Positions 1-8,796 are shown, counted from the first letter of the stretch. The stretch: 59,493 bases of DNA from JBOHDX01 sp050700835 (GCA_050700835.1 JBOHDX010000037.1:1-59493); one strand, 5' to 3'. Program-made: numbers and translations. Notes: generated by a model not told the origin, from the sequence alone.

Positions 1-297
1 CGCGGCCTGACGCCGCCTGCCCATCCCCACCAGCAAGGACCATCGGAGACCGCGCACCCGGCGCCACCGGGAACACCAGCACGCCCCAACCCCGACCACA
101 CCCCGCAGACGCCGAGAACCCCCAAACCACGACCAGCACAACGCGCTACTCGCGGATCCGGGTCTGAGCGGGAGCTTCGGTCTCCTTGGGAAGGGGCCCG
201 ACATCGAGATATTGGCCTTCCTCAGCAGGACCCCTGGTTCCACGGTGCTGTGCCAGAGCGACACGTACGTCCCCAACCCCAACTCTCCGCCCGCCGC
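1..297. other. Left edge, no firm gene
   Basis: The forward frame that leads into the hypothetical gene at 298 is open from the first base of the window. Translated, it is proline- and arginine-rich and low in complexity. It could be the end of a longer gene that starts outside the window, or simply an open high-GC frame. I see no RNA gene, repeat or convincing promoter here. Confidence 0.4.
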
Positions 298-810
298 ATG
301 AGAGTAGAGAACCGGTTCGCGCAGCGGTGCGAGATATCTCTCCACCCCTGGCTCGAATGGATCCAACTGGGTCCGGGGCAATGGGCCACCATCTCGATAA
401 CGCACGCTGACCCAGCAACCTGGATCGACTTAGCCTTGGTGCCTCGCGGAATGTTTGTCAGGGCGTGGCCGTCGTCCATCCTGGACTATCGTGTCGTGCA
501 GGCATCCGGAGAGGCTGTGTCCTCTCTGCATCGAGACGAGGAGGCGTCGGCAGCGGCGTCCTCACCAGGCGCACCTCCGGGAACCTCCGAGTGGGCCGGA
601 TCTCTTCCGACCGACAGCTGGCGGGCCATGACCTACTCCTCCGTGCCCACGACCTTGGTCGACGACCGGCGACGCACCTATGCATCGCTCGAGTGGACGA
701 CGATCGACATCGACGCGCCCCTGGCAGACATGTTCCCGACGTTCGTCATGCTGGACTCGACATGGGAGATCCACTCCCCCTCACCCATCACGGTTCAGCG
801 AGCCCCATAG
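298..810 (+). CDS. Hypothetical protein, possibly the C-terminal part of a longer gene
   Basis: I do not recognise this protein of about 170 residues. It is rich in tryptophan and acidic residues, with no signal peptide or membrane segment. Its codons end in A or T more often than those of the neighbouring genes, which hints at recent acquisition. ATG 298 has no ribosome binding site. GTG 250 is in frame, and the frame stays open to the window edge, so the true start may be upstream. It ends 78 bases before the end of cphA, which lies on the other strand. It may not be a gene at all. Confidence 0.4.
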   Translation: MRVENRFAQRCEISLHPWLEWIQLGPGQWATISITHADPATWIDLALVPRGMFVRAWPSSILDYRVVQASGEAVSSLHRDEEASAAASSPGAPPGTSEWAGSLPTDSWRAMTYSSVPTTLVDDRRRTYASLEWTTIDIDAPLADMFPTFVMLDSTWEIHSPSPITVQRAP

Positions 811-888
811 CGCGACCCCAAGACGGAGTCGACCTCCGGGACACGGTGTGAATGGCTGCGGCCACCGCCTGATCAGCCGACGCGACGC

Positions 889-3693
889 TCATCGAACGGA
901 TCCGGCGGTACCGGCCTGGGCGTGAACGTCCGGGTCGCCGACGGTGTCCTCGCGACCGGATCCGGCCTGGGCGTGCTGGGACCAGTTCTCCAGCTCGGCC
1001 ATGACGGTCCCGTGCTTGTCGACGCAGAGCACGACGAGGTCGCCCTTGTTGGCCCGGGACATGGCGTGCCGCACGGCCGGGATCTCCTCGAGCACCACCT
1101 CGACCTGTTTGCACCGGGCGCCCTCGGCGATCCGCGCGGACACCCCTTCGGCCACGAGGGCTGACGTGTCGCCGCGCCGGCGCCCCCGCAAGGCGCTGTC
1201 CTCGCGTACGACCAAGACGTCGAAGTGGTCTGCGGCCACGGCGCCGAGCTCGCGCATGTCGTCGTCGCGGCGGTCGCCGGCGGTGGCGATCACGCCGATC
1301 CTGGACGGCTTGGCGAGGTCACTCGTCAGCTCCATGGACTCACCCATGCGGTCCACGAAGTCGCCGAGCATCCGCATGCCTGGAGCGTTGTGGCAGTAGT
1401 CGACGATGACGTCGACGCCTTCGATCTCGACCTGGTTCAAGCGACCCGGCGACAGGTAGTAGGACGTCGTGAACGAACGCAATCCCTGACGGATGTCGTG
1501 CAGTGGCGCACCGGCGGCGAACGCGGCCGCGGTGGCGGCCAGGGCGTTCTGGACGTTCATCCGGGCCCGCCCGTTGAACGTTGCCGGCAACAGATGGGTC
1601 CACGCCAGCTGCATCTGGCGGCGCCCGTGCCGCACCAGGATCATCTCGCCGCGTTCGGACTTCTCCAGCACGACTGCGCGACCACCTCGACGGCAGTGCG
1701 CGTCCACGACGTCGCGCTCCGGTGACCCGGGCGCCTCCATGCTGAACCAGACCACGTCGCCGGAGCACTTTCGACGCATCTCGCGTACCAGGGGGTCGTC
1801 GGCGTTGAGCACGGCGAACCCGCTGCGCGGCACTGCTTCCACCACCACTGCCTTGACATCAGCGAGCTGCTCGACGGTGTCGATGCCGCGCATGCCGAGG
1901 TGGTCGGGCTGCACGTTGAGCACGACGCCCACGTCATTGCGCTCGTAGCCGAGGCCCTCCCGCAGAATTCCGCCGCGGGCCACCTCGAACACCGCGAAGT
2001 CGACCCGAGGGTTCTGCAGCACCATGCGCGCCGACTTGGGGCCGGACGCGTCGGCCCGGATCACCAGCCGTTCGTCGACCACGATGCCGTCGGTCGACGT
2101 CATCCCGACCTTGCGCCCCAGGCCCTTGAAGATGTGCGCGATCATCCGCGACGTCGTGGTCTTGCCGTTGGTGCCGGTGACCGCCACGATCGGGATCCGG
2201 CTGGGCGCGCCCGGGGGGAACAGCATATCGACCACGGGCTTGGAGATGAACTGTGGCTCTCCGACCGTCGGATGCGTGTGCATGCGGAATCCCGGAGCGG
2301 CGTTGACCTCGCAGATGGCTCCGCCGATCTCGCGCACAGGTGCGGCGATGTCGGGACAGATGAAGTCGATGCCGGCGATGTCGAGGCCGATCACGGCGGC
2401 CGCCTCCTCGGCGATCTCGACGTTCTCCGGGTGTGCCTCGAAGGTACGGTCGATGGCGATCCCGCCGGTGGACATGTTGCCGGTCAGGGTCAGCCGGACG
2501 GAGGTGCCTTCTGGGGGCACCGAGTCCATCTCGAACCCTTGCGTACGCACGAGCTCGACGGCTGCGTCGTCGACCTTGATCCGGGTGAGAACCTTCTCGT
2601 GACCGACTCCGCGGCGCGGGTCCGCGTTGGTCTGGGCGACGAGCTCGGTGATGCTGCGCTGGCCGTCACCGACCACGTGCGCGGGGACCCGTTCGGCGAT
2701 GGCGGCGAGCCGGCCGTCGATCACCAGGCAGCGGTAGTCCTTGCCGGTGACGTAGGACTCCACGATCACCCAGCCTCGGCGCGACTGCGCCTCGGCGACG
2801 GGGAACGCGGCCCGGACGGCGTCCTCGTCCTGAAGGTCCAGGCACACCCCTCGGCCATGGTTGCCGTCCGACGGCTTCACCACCACCGGGAAGCCGATCC
2901 GCTTCGCCTGGGTGACGGCCTGGTCGACCGTGCGTACCGACTCCTGCTTGGGCACCGGCAGACCGGCGGCAGAAAGCAGCCGGGTGGTGAGGTCCTTGTC
3001 GGAGGCGACGTCCACCGCGATGGACGACGTCTGCGACGTCATCGTCGCGCGGATCCGCTTCTGGTGGACCCCCTGTCCCAGCTGGACCAGCGAGTGCTGG
3101 TTGAGCCGGATCCAGGGGATGTCGCGCGACATGGCCTCGTCGAGGATCGCCTGCGTTGACGGGCCGAACGCGGTCCGCTCCGCCCGGACGATGAAGCGTT
3201 CGAGCTCGTCCCCGAAGTCGAGCTGCGGGTCGGGCCGGACGAGGTGGTTGACCAGGCGTACGCCCAGGCGTGCGGCGGCAAGCCCGACCTGCTCGTCGAC
3301 GTAGCCGAAGATGATGTTGTAGCGGCCCCGGACGCCCTTGACCTGGCGGGTCTTGCCGCGGCGCATGTCGTGGCCGACCTCCTGCTGCAGCTGGAGGCAG
3401 ACGTGCTCGGTGACGTGGCCCAGCCAGGTGCCTTCCTGGAGACGCTCGACGAACCCACCGCGGCGCCCGCGTGAGCACGAGTGGTCACGCAACCCGGGCA
3501 GCAGCTCGAGCAGCGTGTCGGTGAAGCCCGGCAGCGTGTTGGTGGGGAAGTCCTCCAGTGATCCGAGGTCCACGACCAGGTGGATCGCGCGGTCGTACGA
3601 CCAAGTGTTGGGACCGCGATAGACCCGGGTCTCGACGATGGTGAGGTCGGGTTCGGGTCGGGTCGCCTGCCGGGTGGCGACTTCCTCGGTCAT
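889..3693 (-). CDS. cphA: Cyanophycin synthetase
   Basis: This enzyme polymerises aspartate and arginine into cyanophycin, a cytoplasmic nitrogen store, using ATP. The protein has about 934 residues; the family usually has 870-900. The order is an N-terminal cyanophycin-synthetase domain (about 1-165), an ATP-grasp domain (about 200-480) and a Mur-ligase-like domain with a P-loop GTNGKTTT near residue 505. The ATG at 3693 follows a good AGGGAGGA ribosome binding site and overlaps the cphB stop as ATGA, so the two genes are translationally coupled. The reading frame runs open further upstream, but only inside cphB. A low-complexity tail of about 25 residues ends the protein. Confidence 0.96.
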   Translation of the reverse strand: MTEEVATRQATRPEPDLTIVETRVYRGPNTWSYDRAIHLVVDLGSLEDFPTNTLPGFTDTLLELLPGLRDHSCSRGRRGGFVERLQEGTWLGHVTEHVCLQLQQEVGHDMRRGKTRQVKGVRGRYNIIFGYVDEQVGLAAARLGVRLVNHLVRPDPQLDFGDELERFIVRAERTAFGPSTQAILDEAMSRDIPWIRLNQHSLVQLGQGVHQKRIRATMTSQTSSIAVDVASDKDLTTRLLSAAGLPVPKQESVRTVDQAVTQAKRIGFPVVVKPSDGNHGRGVCLDLQDEDAVRAAFPVAEAQSRRGWVIVESYVTGKDYRCLVIDGRLAAIAERVPAHVVGDGQRSITELVAQTNADPRRGVGHEKVLTRIKVDDAAVELVRTQGFEMDSVPPEGTSVRLTLTGNMSTGGIAIDRTFEAHPENVEIAEEAAAVIGLDIAGIDFICPDIAAPVREIGGAICEVNAAPGFRMHTHPTVGEPQFISKPVVDMLFPPGAPSRIPIVAVTGTNGKTTTSRMIAHIFKGLGRKVGMTSTDGIVVDERLVIRADASGPKSARMVLQNPRVDFAVFEVARGGILREGLGYERNDVGVVLNVQPDHLGMRGIDTVEQLADVKAVVVEAVPRSGFAVLNADDPLVREMRRKCSGDVVWFSMEAPGSPERDVVDAHCRRGGRAVVLEKSERGEMILVRHGRRQMQLAWTHLLPATFNGRARMNVQNALAATAAAFAAGAPLHDIRQGLRSFTTSYYLSPGRLNQVEIEGVDVIVDYCHNAPGMRMLGDFVDRMGESMELTSDLAKPSRIGVIATAGDRRDDDMRELGAVAADHFDVLVVREDSALRGRRRGDTSALVAEGVSARIAEGARCKQVEVVLEEIPAVRHAMSRANKGDLVVLCVDKHGTVMAELENWSQHAQAGSGREDTVGDPDVHAQAGTAGSVR

Positions 3694-4691
3694 GAGTCCT
3701 CCCTGGCCACCATGCGGTGCTCGCGCTCGGTGGTACGCCTTTTGCGCCGGCGGGTCAAGTAGGTCGGCGAGACGCCGTCGGCGGCGATGTCCTCCGCGAG
3801 CTGTCGCAGGTCGGCGCTGGCTTCCTCGATCTGCTCCACCTCGGCCGCATCCGGCTCGCCCGGCCGATGCACGAGGGTGCGGTCGGGTATCGAGAGGCAT
3901 GATCCGGCCGGGAGCACGTGCACGATCGCGCCCGACACGAGCAGTGGCGCGGTGCGCTTGGCCTCGTGTGCGTTGGACACGACCTGATGGCCGTCGAGAA
4001 CCGTCACTGACCCGCGTCCCACCACCTCGAGCACACCGTCGGGGTGGATGACTGCCGCGGTGTCCTCGTCGACCCCGATGCCGAGCAGGCTCGGCGACTG
4101 CGCGATCAGGCTGAGCAGCCGGCCGTAACGGTTGCGCTGGGCGAAATGCTGGTCGATCACGCAGCCGTCGATCAGGCCCAGTCCCGCGGCCAGCTGACTC
4201 ATCCGCTGCTTGGGGGTGGCTCCACCAGACCCGAACGCCACCATGTGGGACGACAGGATGCTCGCGCCCGCGGAGGTTCCGCCGACGACCACCCCGCGGC
4301 GGTGTGCCGAGTGCAATGCGTCGCCGAAGCGCGTACCTGCGACGACGGCGGACAGCTTGAGCTGGTTGCCGCCGGTCAGGAAGACACCGGTGGCGTCGTC
4401 AAGCTTGGCCGCGATGGCGGGGTCGTCGGCGTCTGCACGCGTCTCGGGCCGGACGGCGAAGACCTCGCCGGCGCCGAGTCGGGTGAACACTGCGCGATAG
4501 ACCTCGATGACCTCCGGACCCAGCGACGAGGCCGTCGGGACCACGGCGATCCTGGCGTCGGCACCACCGCTGAAGCGCACGAAGGTGGACAGCACGGTGC
4601 GCTCGCCGACCTTCGCCTCGGCGCCGCCGATCGCCATCACCACTCCCGCGGTCGAAGCCGGATAAGCGGGGGAGAGCTTCGCGGGCGCCAT
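3690..4691 (-). CDS. cphB: Cyanophycinase
   Basis: This is a serine peptidase of family S51 that cuts cyanophycin into beta-Asp-Arg dipeptides. It has 333 residues; family members usually have 270-300, and the extra length is a charged, arginine-rich C-terminal tail. The nucleophile motif GGTSAGAS is present near residue 140, and the N-terminal AIGGAEAK strand and the D-E-D turn after GIGVDEDTA match the family. It is the first gene of a two-gene operon with cphA. A TAGGCT box 8 bases before the ATG suggests a leaderless or nearly leaderless transcript. Synthesis and degradation of the polymer are therefore made from one message. Confidence 0.94.
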   Translation of the reverse strand: MAPAKLSPAYPASTAGVVMAIGGAEAKVGERTVLSTFVRFSGGADARIAVVPTASSLGPEVIEVYRAVFTRLGAGEVFAVRPETRADADDPAIAAKLDDATGVFLTGGNQLKLSAVVAGTRFGDALHSAHRRGVVVGGTSAGASILSSHMVAFGSGGATPKQRMSQLAAGLGLIDGCVIDQHFAQRNRYGRLLSLIAQSPSLLGIGVDEDTAAVIHPDGVLEVVGRGSVTVLDGHQVVSNAHEAKRTAPLLVSGAIVHVLPAGSCLSIPDRTLVHRPGEPDAAEVEQIEEASADLRQLAEDIAADGVSPTYLTRRRKRRTTEREHRMVAREDS

Positions 4692-4699
4692 GGCAGCAC

Positions 4700-4705
4700 A
4701 GCCTA
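4700..4705 (-). promoter_or_regulatory. -10 box of cphB
   Basis: TAGGCT on the minus strand ends 8 bases before the cphB ATG. This matches the TANNNT boxes seen before many other starts in this window. No clear -35 box is visible. Confidence 0.5.
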
Positions 4706-4893
4706 GGGGTTCGACCCGCGGGCACCTTCGCCATGAGCGTGCAGCGGCCCTGAGACGTTGGCGTGGCAGCGTGCGCGGCTAGGCACGTCTGCCGACGATT
4801 TGGATGGTGTCGACGTGCGCAACATTGCGACGGGCTGCTCGCCGCCGTCTGGCACTCGATCTGACGGCCCCTGTCACAGTCCGGCCGGAACCC

Positions 4894-4941
4894 GCGGATC
4901 GATCGGTTCAGAACCCGCGGATCGGCGCTCATCCGCGGGTT
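4894..4941. repeat. GCGGAT repeat variant with an 11-bp hairpin
   Basis: One 23-bp unit (GCGGATCGATCGG, ending CAGAACCC) is followed by GCGGATCGGCG, the same tail as at 5087 and 16769. AACCCGCGGAT (4912-4922) and ATCCGCGGGTT (4931-4941) form a perfect 11-bp inverted repeat with an 8-base loop. Confidence 0.7.
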
Positions 4942-4967
4942 TCGGCGCCCGCCGGATTGCGACTGGC

Positions 4968-5027
4968 GTGAGATCACAATTGCAGGCGACATAAGCGCCC
5001 TCCGTCCGCCTCAAAATGTGATCTCGC
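4968..5027. repeat. Imperfect palindrome with GAGATCACA arms
   Basis: The left arm is 4968-4988 (GTGAGATCACAATTG then CAGGCG). The right arm is 5007-5027. They match at 17 of 21 positions around an 18-base spacer. The form resembles a REP-type intergenic element. Confidence 0.7.
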
Positions 5028-5042
5028 GGCGGACGGGGCGCT

Positions 5043-5103
5043 GCGGATGGGCGGGCCAGAACCCGCGGATGGGCGGGCCAGAACCCGCGGATCGGCGGGC
5101 GGG
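5043..5103. repeat. 22-bp tandem repeat, copy 1 of the locus type
   Basis: Two identical 22-bp units (GCGGATGGGCGGG then CCAGAACCC; 5043-5064 and 5065-5086) are followed by a partial unit, GCGGATCGGCGGGCGGG. The same arrangement, with G to T and C to G changes, is found at 16725-16780. Confidence 0.85.
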
Positions 5104-5178
5104 TGGGCTGCGCGGACGGGTTGCTGGAAGGGTCGACCCGCGCGACGATGACGAACCCGACGATCGAGGAGGTACGCG

Positions 5179-5700
5179 GTGGCGGTCGAGACCGATCCCG
5201 ACAGCCCGACAAGCACGCTGGTCGTGATGAGGCACGCCAAGGCGGAGTCGCACGCGGTCACCGACCACGCCCGGCCGCTGAGCCCCCGCGGGATCGCCCA
5301 GGCCCGCGCTGCCGGGGAGTGGCTGGCCGAGCAGGGACTGTCAGACGTCCACGCGCTGGTGTCGTCGGCGGTGCGTACCCGCGAGACCTGGCGGGAGTTG
5401 GCCCGCTCGATCGAGGCGGACGTTCAGTACCTCGACGGGTTGTACGACGCCGGACCTGGCGAGATCCTCCAGACGCTGCGGCTGTTGGACGACGACGTCA
5501 CCACCGTGATGGTGGTCGGTCACAACCCGACCATGCAGGCGCTGGTGGTGGAGCTGAGTGATCGCTCACCCGACGGCGAACGCGACGACACCGCGGTGCA
5601 CGGGTTCTCGGCCGCCAGCGTGGCGATCCTGACGCACCGGGACCGGTGGAGCGATCTCGACTGGGGTCACTGCCGCACGCGCGCGGTCCACTCGCCCTGA
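5179..5700 (+). CDS. SixA-like histidine phosphatase
   Basis: This is a small single-domain protein (173 residues) of the histidine phosphatase superfamily. The catalytic RHAKAE motif is at residues 17-22, a conserved arginine is in SSAVRTRET, and the second histidine is in VVGHNPTM. These features match SixA, which in E. coli removes phosphate from phosphohistidine on HPt domains. The substrate here is unknown, and no histidine kinase lies nearby. The GTG start has a strong GAGGAGGT site 5 bases upstream. It converges on serB. Confidence 0.85.
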   Translation: MAVETDPDSPTSTLVVMRHAKAESHAVTDHARPLSPRGIAQARAAGEWLAEQGLSDVHALVSSAVRTRETWRELARSIEADVQYLDGLYDAGPGEILQTLRLLDDDVTTVMVVGHNPTMQALVVELSDRSPDGERDDTAVHGFSAASVAILTHRDRWSDLDWGHCRTRAVHSP

Positions 5701-5750
5701 CAGTCCGCTCACCACCGGTCCGCGGCCTCCCGGCCCACCTGGCTGACCGC

Positions 5751-7004
5751 TCACACCGGCGGGGCCGGCGTGGTGAGGCCGGTGTCCGCGTCGGCCGCCT
5801 CGATCTCCTCGCGGGTGATCCCGAGCAGGTAGACGATCGCGTCGAGGTAGGGCACGGACACCGACGTGTCGGCCGCCTCACGTACGACCGGCTTCGCGTT
5901 GAACGCGATCCCCAGCCCCGCCGCGGCCAGCATGTCGAGGTCGTTGGCACCGTCCCCGATCGCCACCGTGTTCGCCAGCGCGATGCCGGCGTCGGCGGCG
6001 AACCGGCGCAGTGCGGCGGCCTTGCCGGCACGGTCGACCACGTCGCCGATGATCTGCCCGGTCAGCCGCCCGTCGACGACCTCGAGCCGGTTCGCAGCGA
6101 AATAGTGGACCCCGAGGTCGGCCGCGATCCTCTCGATGACTTGCGTAAACCCGCCACTGACCAGGGCGAACCGGTATCCCAGCCGCTTGAGGGTGCGGAT
6201 CATCGTGCGCGCCCCTGGCGTATACACCAGGGACGCCACCACCTTGTCGAGGACGTCGGCCTCGATGCCGGCCAGCATCTCCACCCGATCACGCAGCGAT
6301 TCGGCGAAGTCGAGCTCCCCGTGCATCGCGGCGGCGGTGACGGCGGCGACTTGGGCCTCGACGCCGGCGTGAGCGGCGAGCATCTGGATCACCTCGCCCT
6401 GGACCACCGTCGAGTCGACGTCCAGCACGACAAGCCGCTGCGCATGCCGATGGATCCCGGCCGGCTGCACGGCGATGTCGACTCGTTGCTGGACTGCCTC
6501 GGCGGCAAGCAGTCGTCGCAGCTGGTCCGGCTCGGCGCCCGACACATCCAAGTCGATCGCGGTGACGGGGTAGCGCGCCATCCGGACGATGCGGTCGATG
6601 TTGGCCCCAGCGTCCGCCACCCGCCCAGCGATCGCGGCCACGGCGGCGGGGCGCAGCGGCGTTCCGAGCACCGTCACGTGGGTACGCCCGGCAGGTCGGT
6701 GCTCGTTGTCACCGACACCCCTCTCGAGCTCCACGTCCATGCCGAGGTCGTGAGCGACTCCGGTGATCGCACGGCTCACCGCACCGACGTCGCGCGGCGC
6801 CGTGAGCAGGACGCCGAGCACGAGCCGGCCCCGCAGCAGGACCTGCTCGATGTCCAGGACCTCGACGCCGTGGGCGACACAGGCCTCGAACAGCCGCGAC
6901 GTCACCCCGGGGCGGTCGTGCCCAGTGAGGGTGATCAGCAGCGTCTCCGCGTCGTCTGCCCGACGCGGTCGCTGGGGACCGGGCGGGCCGGGCTGGATCG
7001 GCAT
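5751..7004 (-). CDS. serB: Phosphoserine phosphatase with ACT domains
   Basis: This enzyme catalyses the last step of serine synthesis, phosphoserine to serine. It has 417 residues, like the long SerB2 of mycobacteria (about 410). Two ACT-type regulatory domains fill residues 1 to about 185. The HAD domain follows, with DVDSTVVQGE (nucleophile aspartate near 194), SGGFTQV near 285 and GDGANDLDML near 350. ACT domains usually bind an amino acid, so feedback by serine is likely but not shown. The ATG at 7004 lies 7 bases after a TAGCCT box. The reading frame runs further upstream but as a shadow of the next gene. Confidence 0.95.
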   Translation of the reverse strand: MPIQPGPPGPQRPRRADDAETLLITLTGHDRPGVTSRLFEACVAHGVEVLDIEQVLLRGRLVLGVLLTAPRDVGAVSRAITGVAHDLGMDVELERGVGDNEHRPAGRTHVTVLGTPLRPAAVAAIAGRVADAGANIDRIVRMARYPVTAIDLDVSGAEPDQLRRLLAAEAVQQRVDIAVQPAGIHRHAQRLVVLDVDSTVVQGEVIQMLAAHAGVEAQVAAVTAAAMHGELDFAESLRDRVEMLAGIEADVLDKVVASLVYTPGARTMIRTLKRLGYRFALVSGGFTQVIERIAADLGVHYFAANRLEVVDGRLTGQIIGDVVDRAGKAAALRRFAADAGIALANTVAIGDGANDLDMLAAAGLGIAFNAKPVVREAADTSVSVPYLDAIVYLLGITREEIEAADADTGLTTPAPPV

Positions 7005-7011
7005 CGGACCG

Positions 7012-7017
7012 AGGCTA
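7012..7017 (-). promoter_or_regulatory. -10 box of serB (leaderless)
   Basis: TAGCCT on the minus strand is followed by 7 bases and then the ATG, so transcription should start at or next to the start codon. Confidence 0.55.
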
Positions 7018-7086
7018 TCGACCCGGTCGTTCCGGCAGCGGTCAGGACCAGGGTCAGGACCTGGGTGAGGTCTGCGGCAAGGACCG

Positions 7087-7821
7087 TCAGGCTTGCGCGA
7101 TGGACGACGTCCCGTGGGTGCACGCGGTGACCATCGCCTGCCGGGCCGACCGTTCGAGATCGAGCAACAGGCGCCGGCGCTCGTCGGCGCGGGCCTGGTC
7201 CAGATGGCTCGCCTCGTCGTCGAGCGCGGTGTCGACCAGCAATCGGCACCGCTCGGCCAGCGCCGCCATGCGTCCGGCCCGGGGCGAGTACCCCGGCGGC
7301 AGCAAGGGTTCGGTCGGTTCGCGTACCAACGCGAGCGTCTCGGAGACCTCCGGCCGCCATCGGGCCAGGTCGAGGTCGGTGAGCCGGTCCGCGGCCACGA
7401 CGAGCGCCTCGCGCAACAGTCGCTCCGCGTCGCCGAGAGAGTGGTCCATCCGAGCCGGGCGGGCCTCGTGGGCATGCCAGAAGACTCCGCGGCCGACGAG
7501 CGTCGGTACCAGCGCGAGCCCGGCGGAGCCGAACACGACCGCCTCGCCGGCCTCGATGGCGGCCTCGTTGAGCCGTGGCGGACCGGCCAGACCGCTCAGA
7601 TCTCCGGGCATCGGCAGTGCGAGCGTCGCCAGGTCGGCACCGACGGTGCGCAGGCGGCCGAACGCGAGCAGCAGCGGGAGAGGCTCGGGGTCGAGCCCGG
7701 TGACGTCGTGCCCGGCGTCGTCGCCGATGACCTCGCCGGGTGCGGTATCGAGCGCGACGTGGCCGCAGCGCCAGGCGTTGAACCAGACGGTGAGGCGAGC
7801 CGAGCGGGTAGCTAGCTGCAC
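7087..7821 (-). CDS. Conserved actinobacterial hypothetical protein
   Basis: The protein has 244 residues and no domain I can name. It starts with QLATRSARLTVWFNAW and carries an acidic, leucine-rich C-terminal half that is probably helical, with a DQARADERRRLLLDLER stretch. It has no signal peptide or membrane segment. GTG 7821 lies 6 bases after a TACTCT box, which favours this start over GTG 7857 upstream. It shares its upstream region with the divergent ABC ATPase gene and lies just upstream of serB on the same strand, with an 82-base gap containing the serB -10 box. Confidence 0.75.
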   Translation of the reverse strand: MQLATRSARLTVWFNAWRCGHVALDTAPGEVIGDDAGHDVTGLDPEPLPLLLAFGRLRTVGADLATLALPMPGDLSGLAGPPRLNEAAIEAGEAVVFGSAGLALVPTLVGRGVFWHAHEARPARMDHSLGDAERLLREALVVAADRLTDLDLARWRPEVSETLALVREPTEPLLPPGYSPRAGRMAALAERCRLLVDTALDDEASHLDQARADERRRLLLDLERSARQAMVTACTHGTSSIAQA

Positions 7822-7827
7822 CGGACC

Positions 7828-7833
7828 AGAGTA
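7828..7833 (-). promoter_or_regulatory. -10 box of the hypothetical gene at 7821 (leaderless)
   Basis: TACTCT on the minus strand, 6 bases before GTG 7821. It decides the start codon. Confidence 0.5.
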
Positions 7834-7984
7834 AAAGGGCGGACCGGTCGGTTTCACCGCCGCCCGCTCGTAGCATTGGGTCGCCAGAGCGGCAAGGGGT
7901 CAGGCTCAGGACCTGCGGCAGTCGTGCAATAGGTTGGGACCTCCTGTGCACCCGCCCGTCGCCCGATCCGCCGACGAGGAGACC

Positions 7985-8788
7985 ATGAGCGCCGTCATCG
8001 AGCTGGCCGACGTGTCGGTCGTTCGTGGCGACACTCGGTTGCTCTCCGGCATCTCGTGGCAGGTCGCCGAGGGCGAGCGGTGGGTGGTCCTCGGAAGCAA
8101 CGGTGCCGGCAAGACGACCCTGCTGCAGGTGGTTGGCACCCACCTCTATCCGTCGACCGGCGTGGTCGGGGTGCTCGGCGAGGTCCTCGGCACCGTCGAC
8201 GTGTTCGAGGTACGCCCGCGGATCGGGCTCACCAGCGCCGCTCTCGCCGAGCGGATCCCGCGCTCGGAGCTCGTGCACGACGTGGTGGTGTCGGCGTCGT
8301 ACGCCGTGATCGGCCGGTGGCGCGAACATTACGACGACATGGACCACGACCGGGCCCGCGAGCTGCTGTCCGAGATCGGAGTCGGGCACCTCGCCGCGCG
8401 CACCTTCGGGACGTTGAGTGAGGGAGAGCGCAAACGCGTTCAGATCGCGCGCGCGCTGATGGCCGACCCGGAGCTGCTGCTGCTCGACGAGCCGGCCGCC
8501 GGTCTCGACCTGGGTGGTCGCGAGGATCTCGTCAGCACCCTGTCGCTCCTGGCGGCCGACCCGGGTGCCCCCACGACCGTGCTGGTGAGTCACCACGTCG
8601 AGGAGATTCCCCCGGCCTTCACCCATGTCCTGCTGCTGCGCTCCGGCGAGATCGTCGATGCCGGGCCGATGCACGAGACGCTGACCGAGGAGAGCCTCAC
8701 GCACACGTTCGGAATGCCCCTGATCCTTGACGAGCACGAGGGGCGCTACAGCGCCAGACGCCGGCAGGCCGTCCACCGTCTCCGGTAG
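7985..8788 (+). CDS. ABC transporter ATP-binding protein without an adjacent permease
   Basis: The protein has 267 residues and is a single ABC ATPase domain. The Walker A motif GSNGAGKTT is near residue 38, the signature is LSEGERKR (a variant of LSGGQ), Walker B is LLLLDEPAAGLD, and the switch histidine is in LVSHHVEEI. It resembles the YlmA/ModF type of stand-alone ATPases. No permease or binding-protein gene is next to it, so its partner and substrate are unknown. ATG 7985 follows a GAGGAG site. A TAGGTT box at 7930-7935 may be its -10, giving a leader of about 45 bases. Confidence 0.88.
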   Translation: MSAVIELADVSVVRGDTRLLSGISWQVAEGERWVVLGSNGAGKTTLLQVVGTHLYPSTGVVGVLGEVLGTVDVFEVRPRIGLTSAALAERIPRSELVHDVVVSASYAVIGRWREHYDDMDHDRARELLSEIGVGHLAARTFGTLSEGERKRVQIARALMADPELLLLDEPAAGLDLGGREDLVSTLSLLAADPGAPTTVLVSHHVEEIPPAFTHVLLLRSGEIVDAGPMHETLTEESLTHTFGMPLILDEHEGRYSARRRQAVHRLR

Positions 8789-8796
8789 CCACCCGC

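Larger units (their letters stand above)
4692..5178. other. Intergenic region between cphB and the SixA-like gene, filled with repeats
   Basis: These 487 bases contain no supported gene. They hold the cphB promoter, a GCGGAT-type hairpin (4894-4941), an imperfect GAGATCACA palindrome (4968-5027), a 22-bp tandem repeat (5043-5103), and the ribosome binding site of the next gene (GAGGAGGT just before 5179). Confidence 0.7.

Noticed and set aside
1900..3159. Long plus-strand open frame across cphA
   Set aside because: Its translation is low in complexity and opposite to clear cyanophycin synthetase motifs.
3694..3900. Longer N-terminus for cphA
   Set aside because: The extra part lies inside cphB and lacks similarity to the family; ATG 3693 has a strong ribosome binding site.
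4758..4994. Small open frame in the cphB/SixA intergenic region
   Set aside because: Its translation is made of the repeat elements and has no family or ribosome binding site.
5646..7130. Long plus-strand open frame across serB
   Set aside because: It is antisense to SerB motifs and has no recognisable domain.
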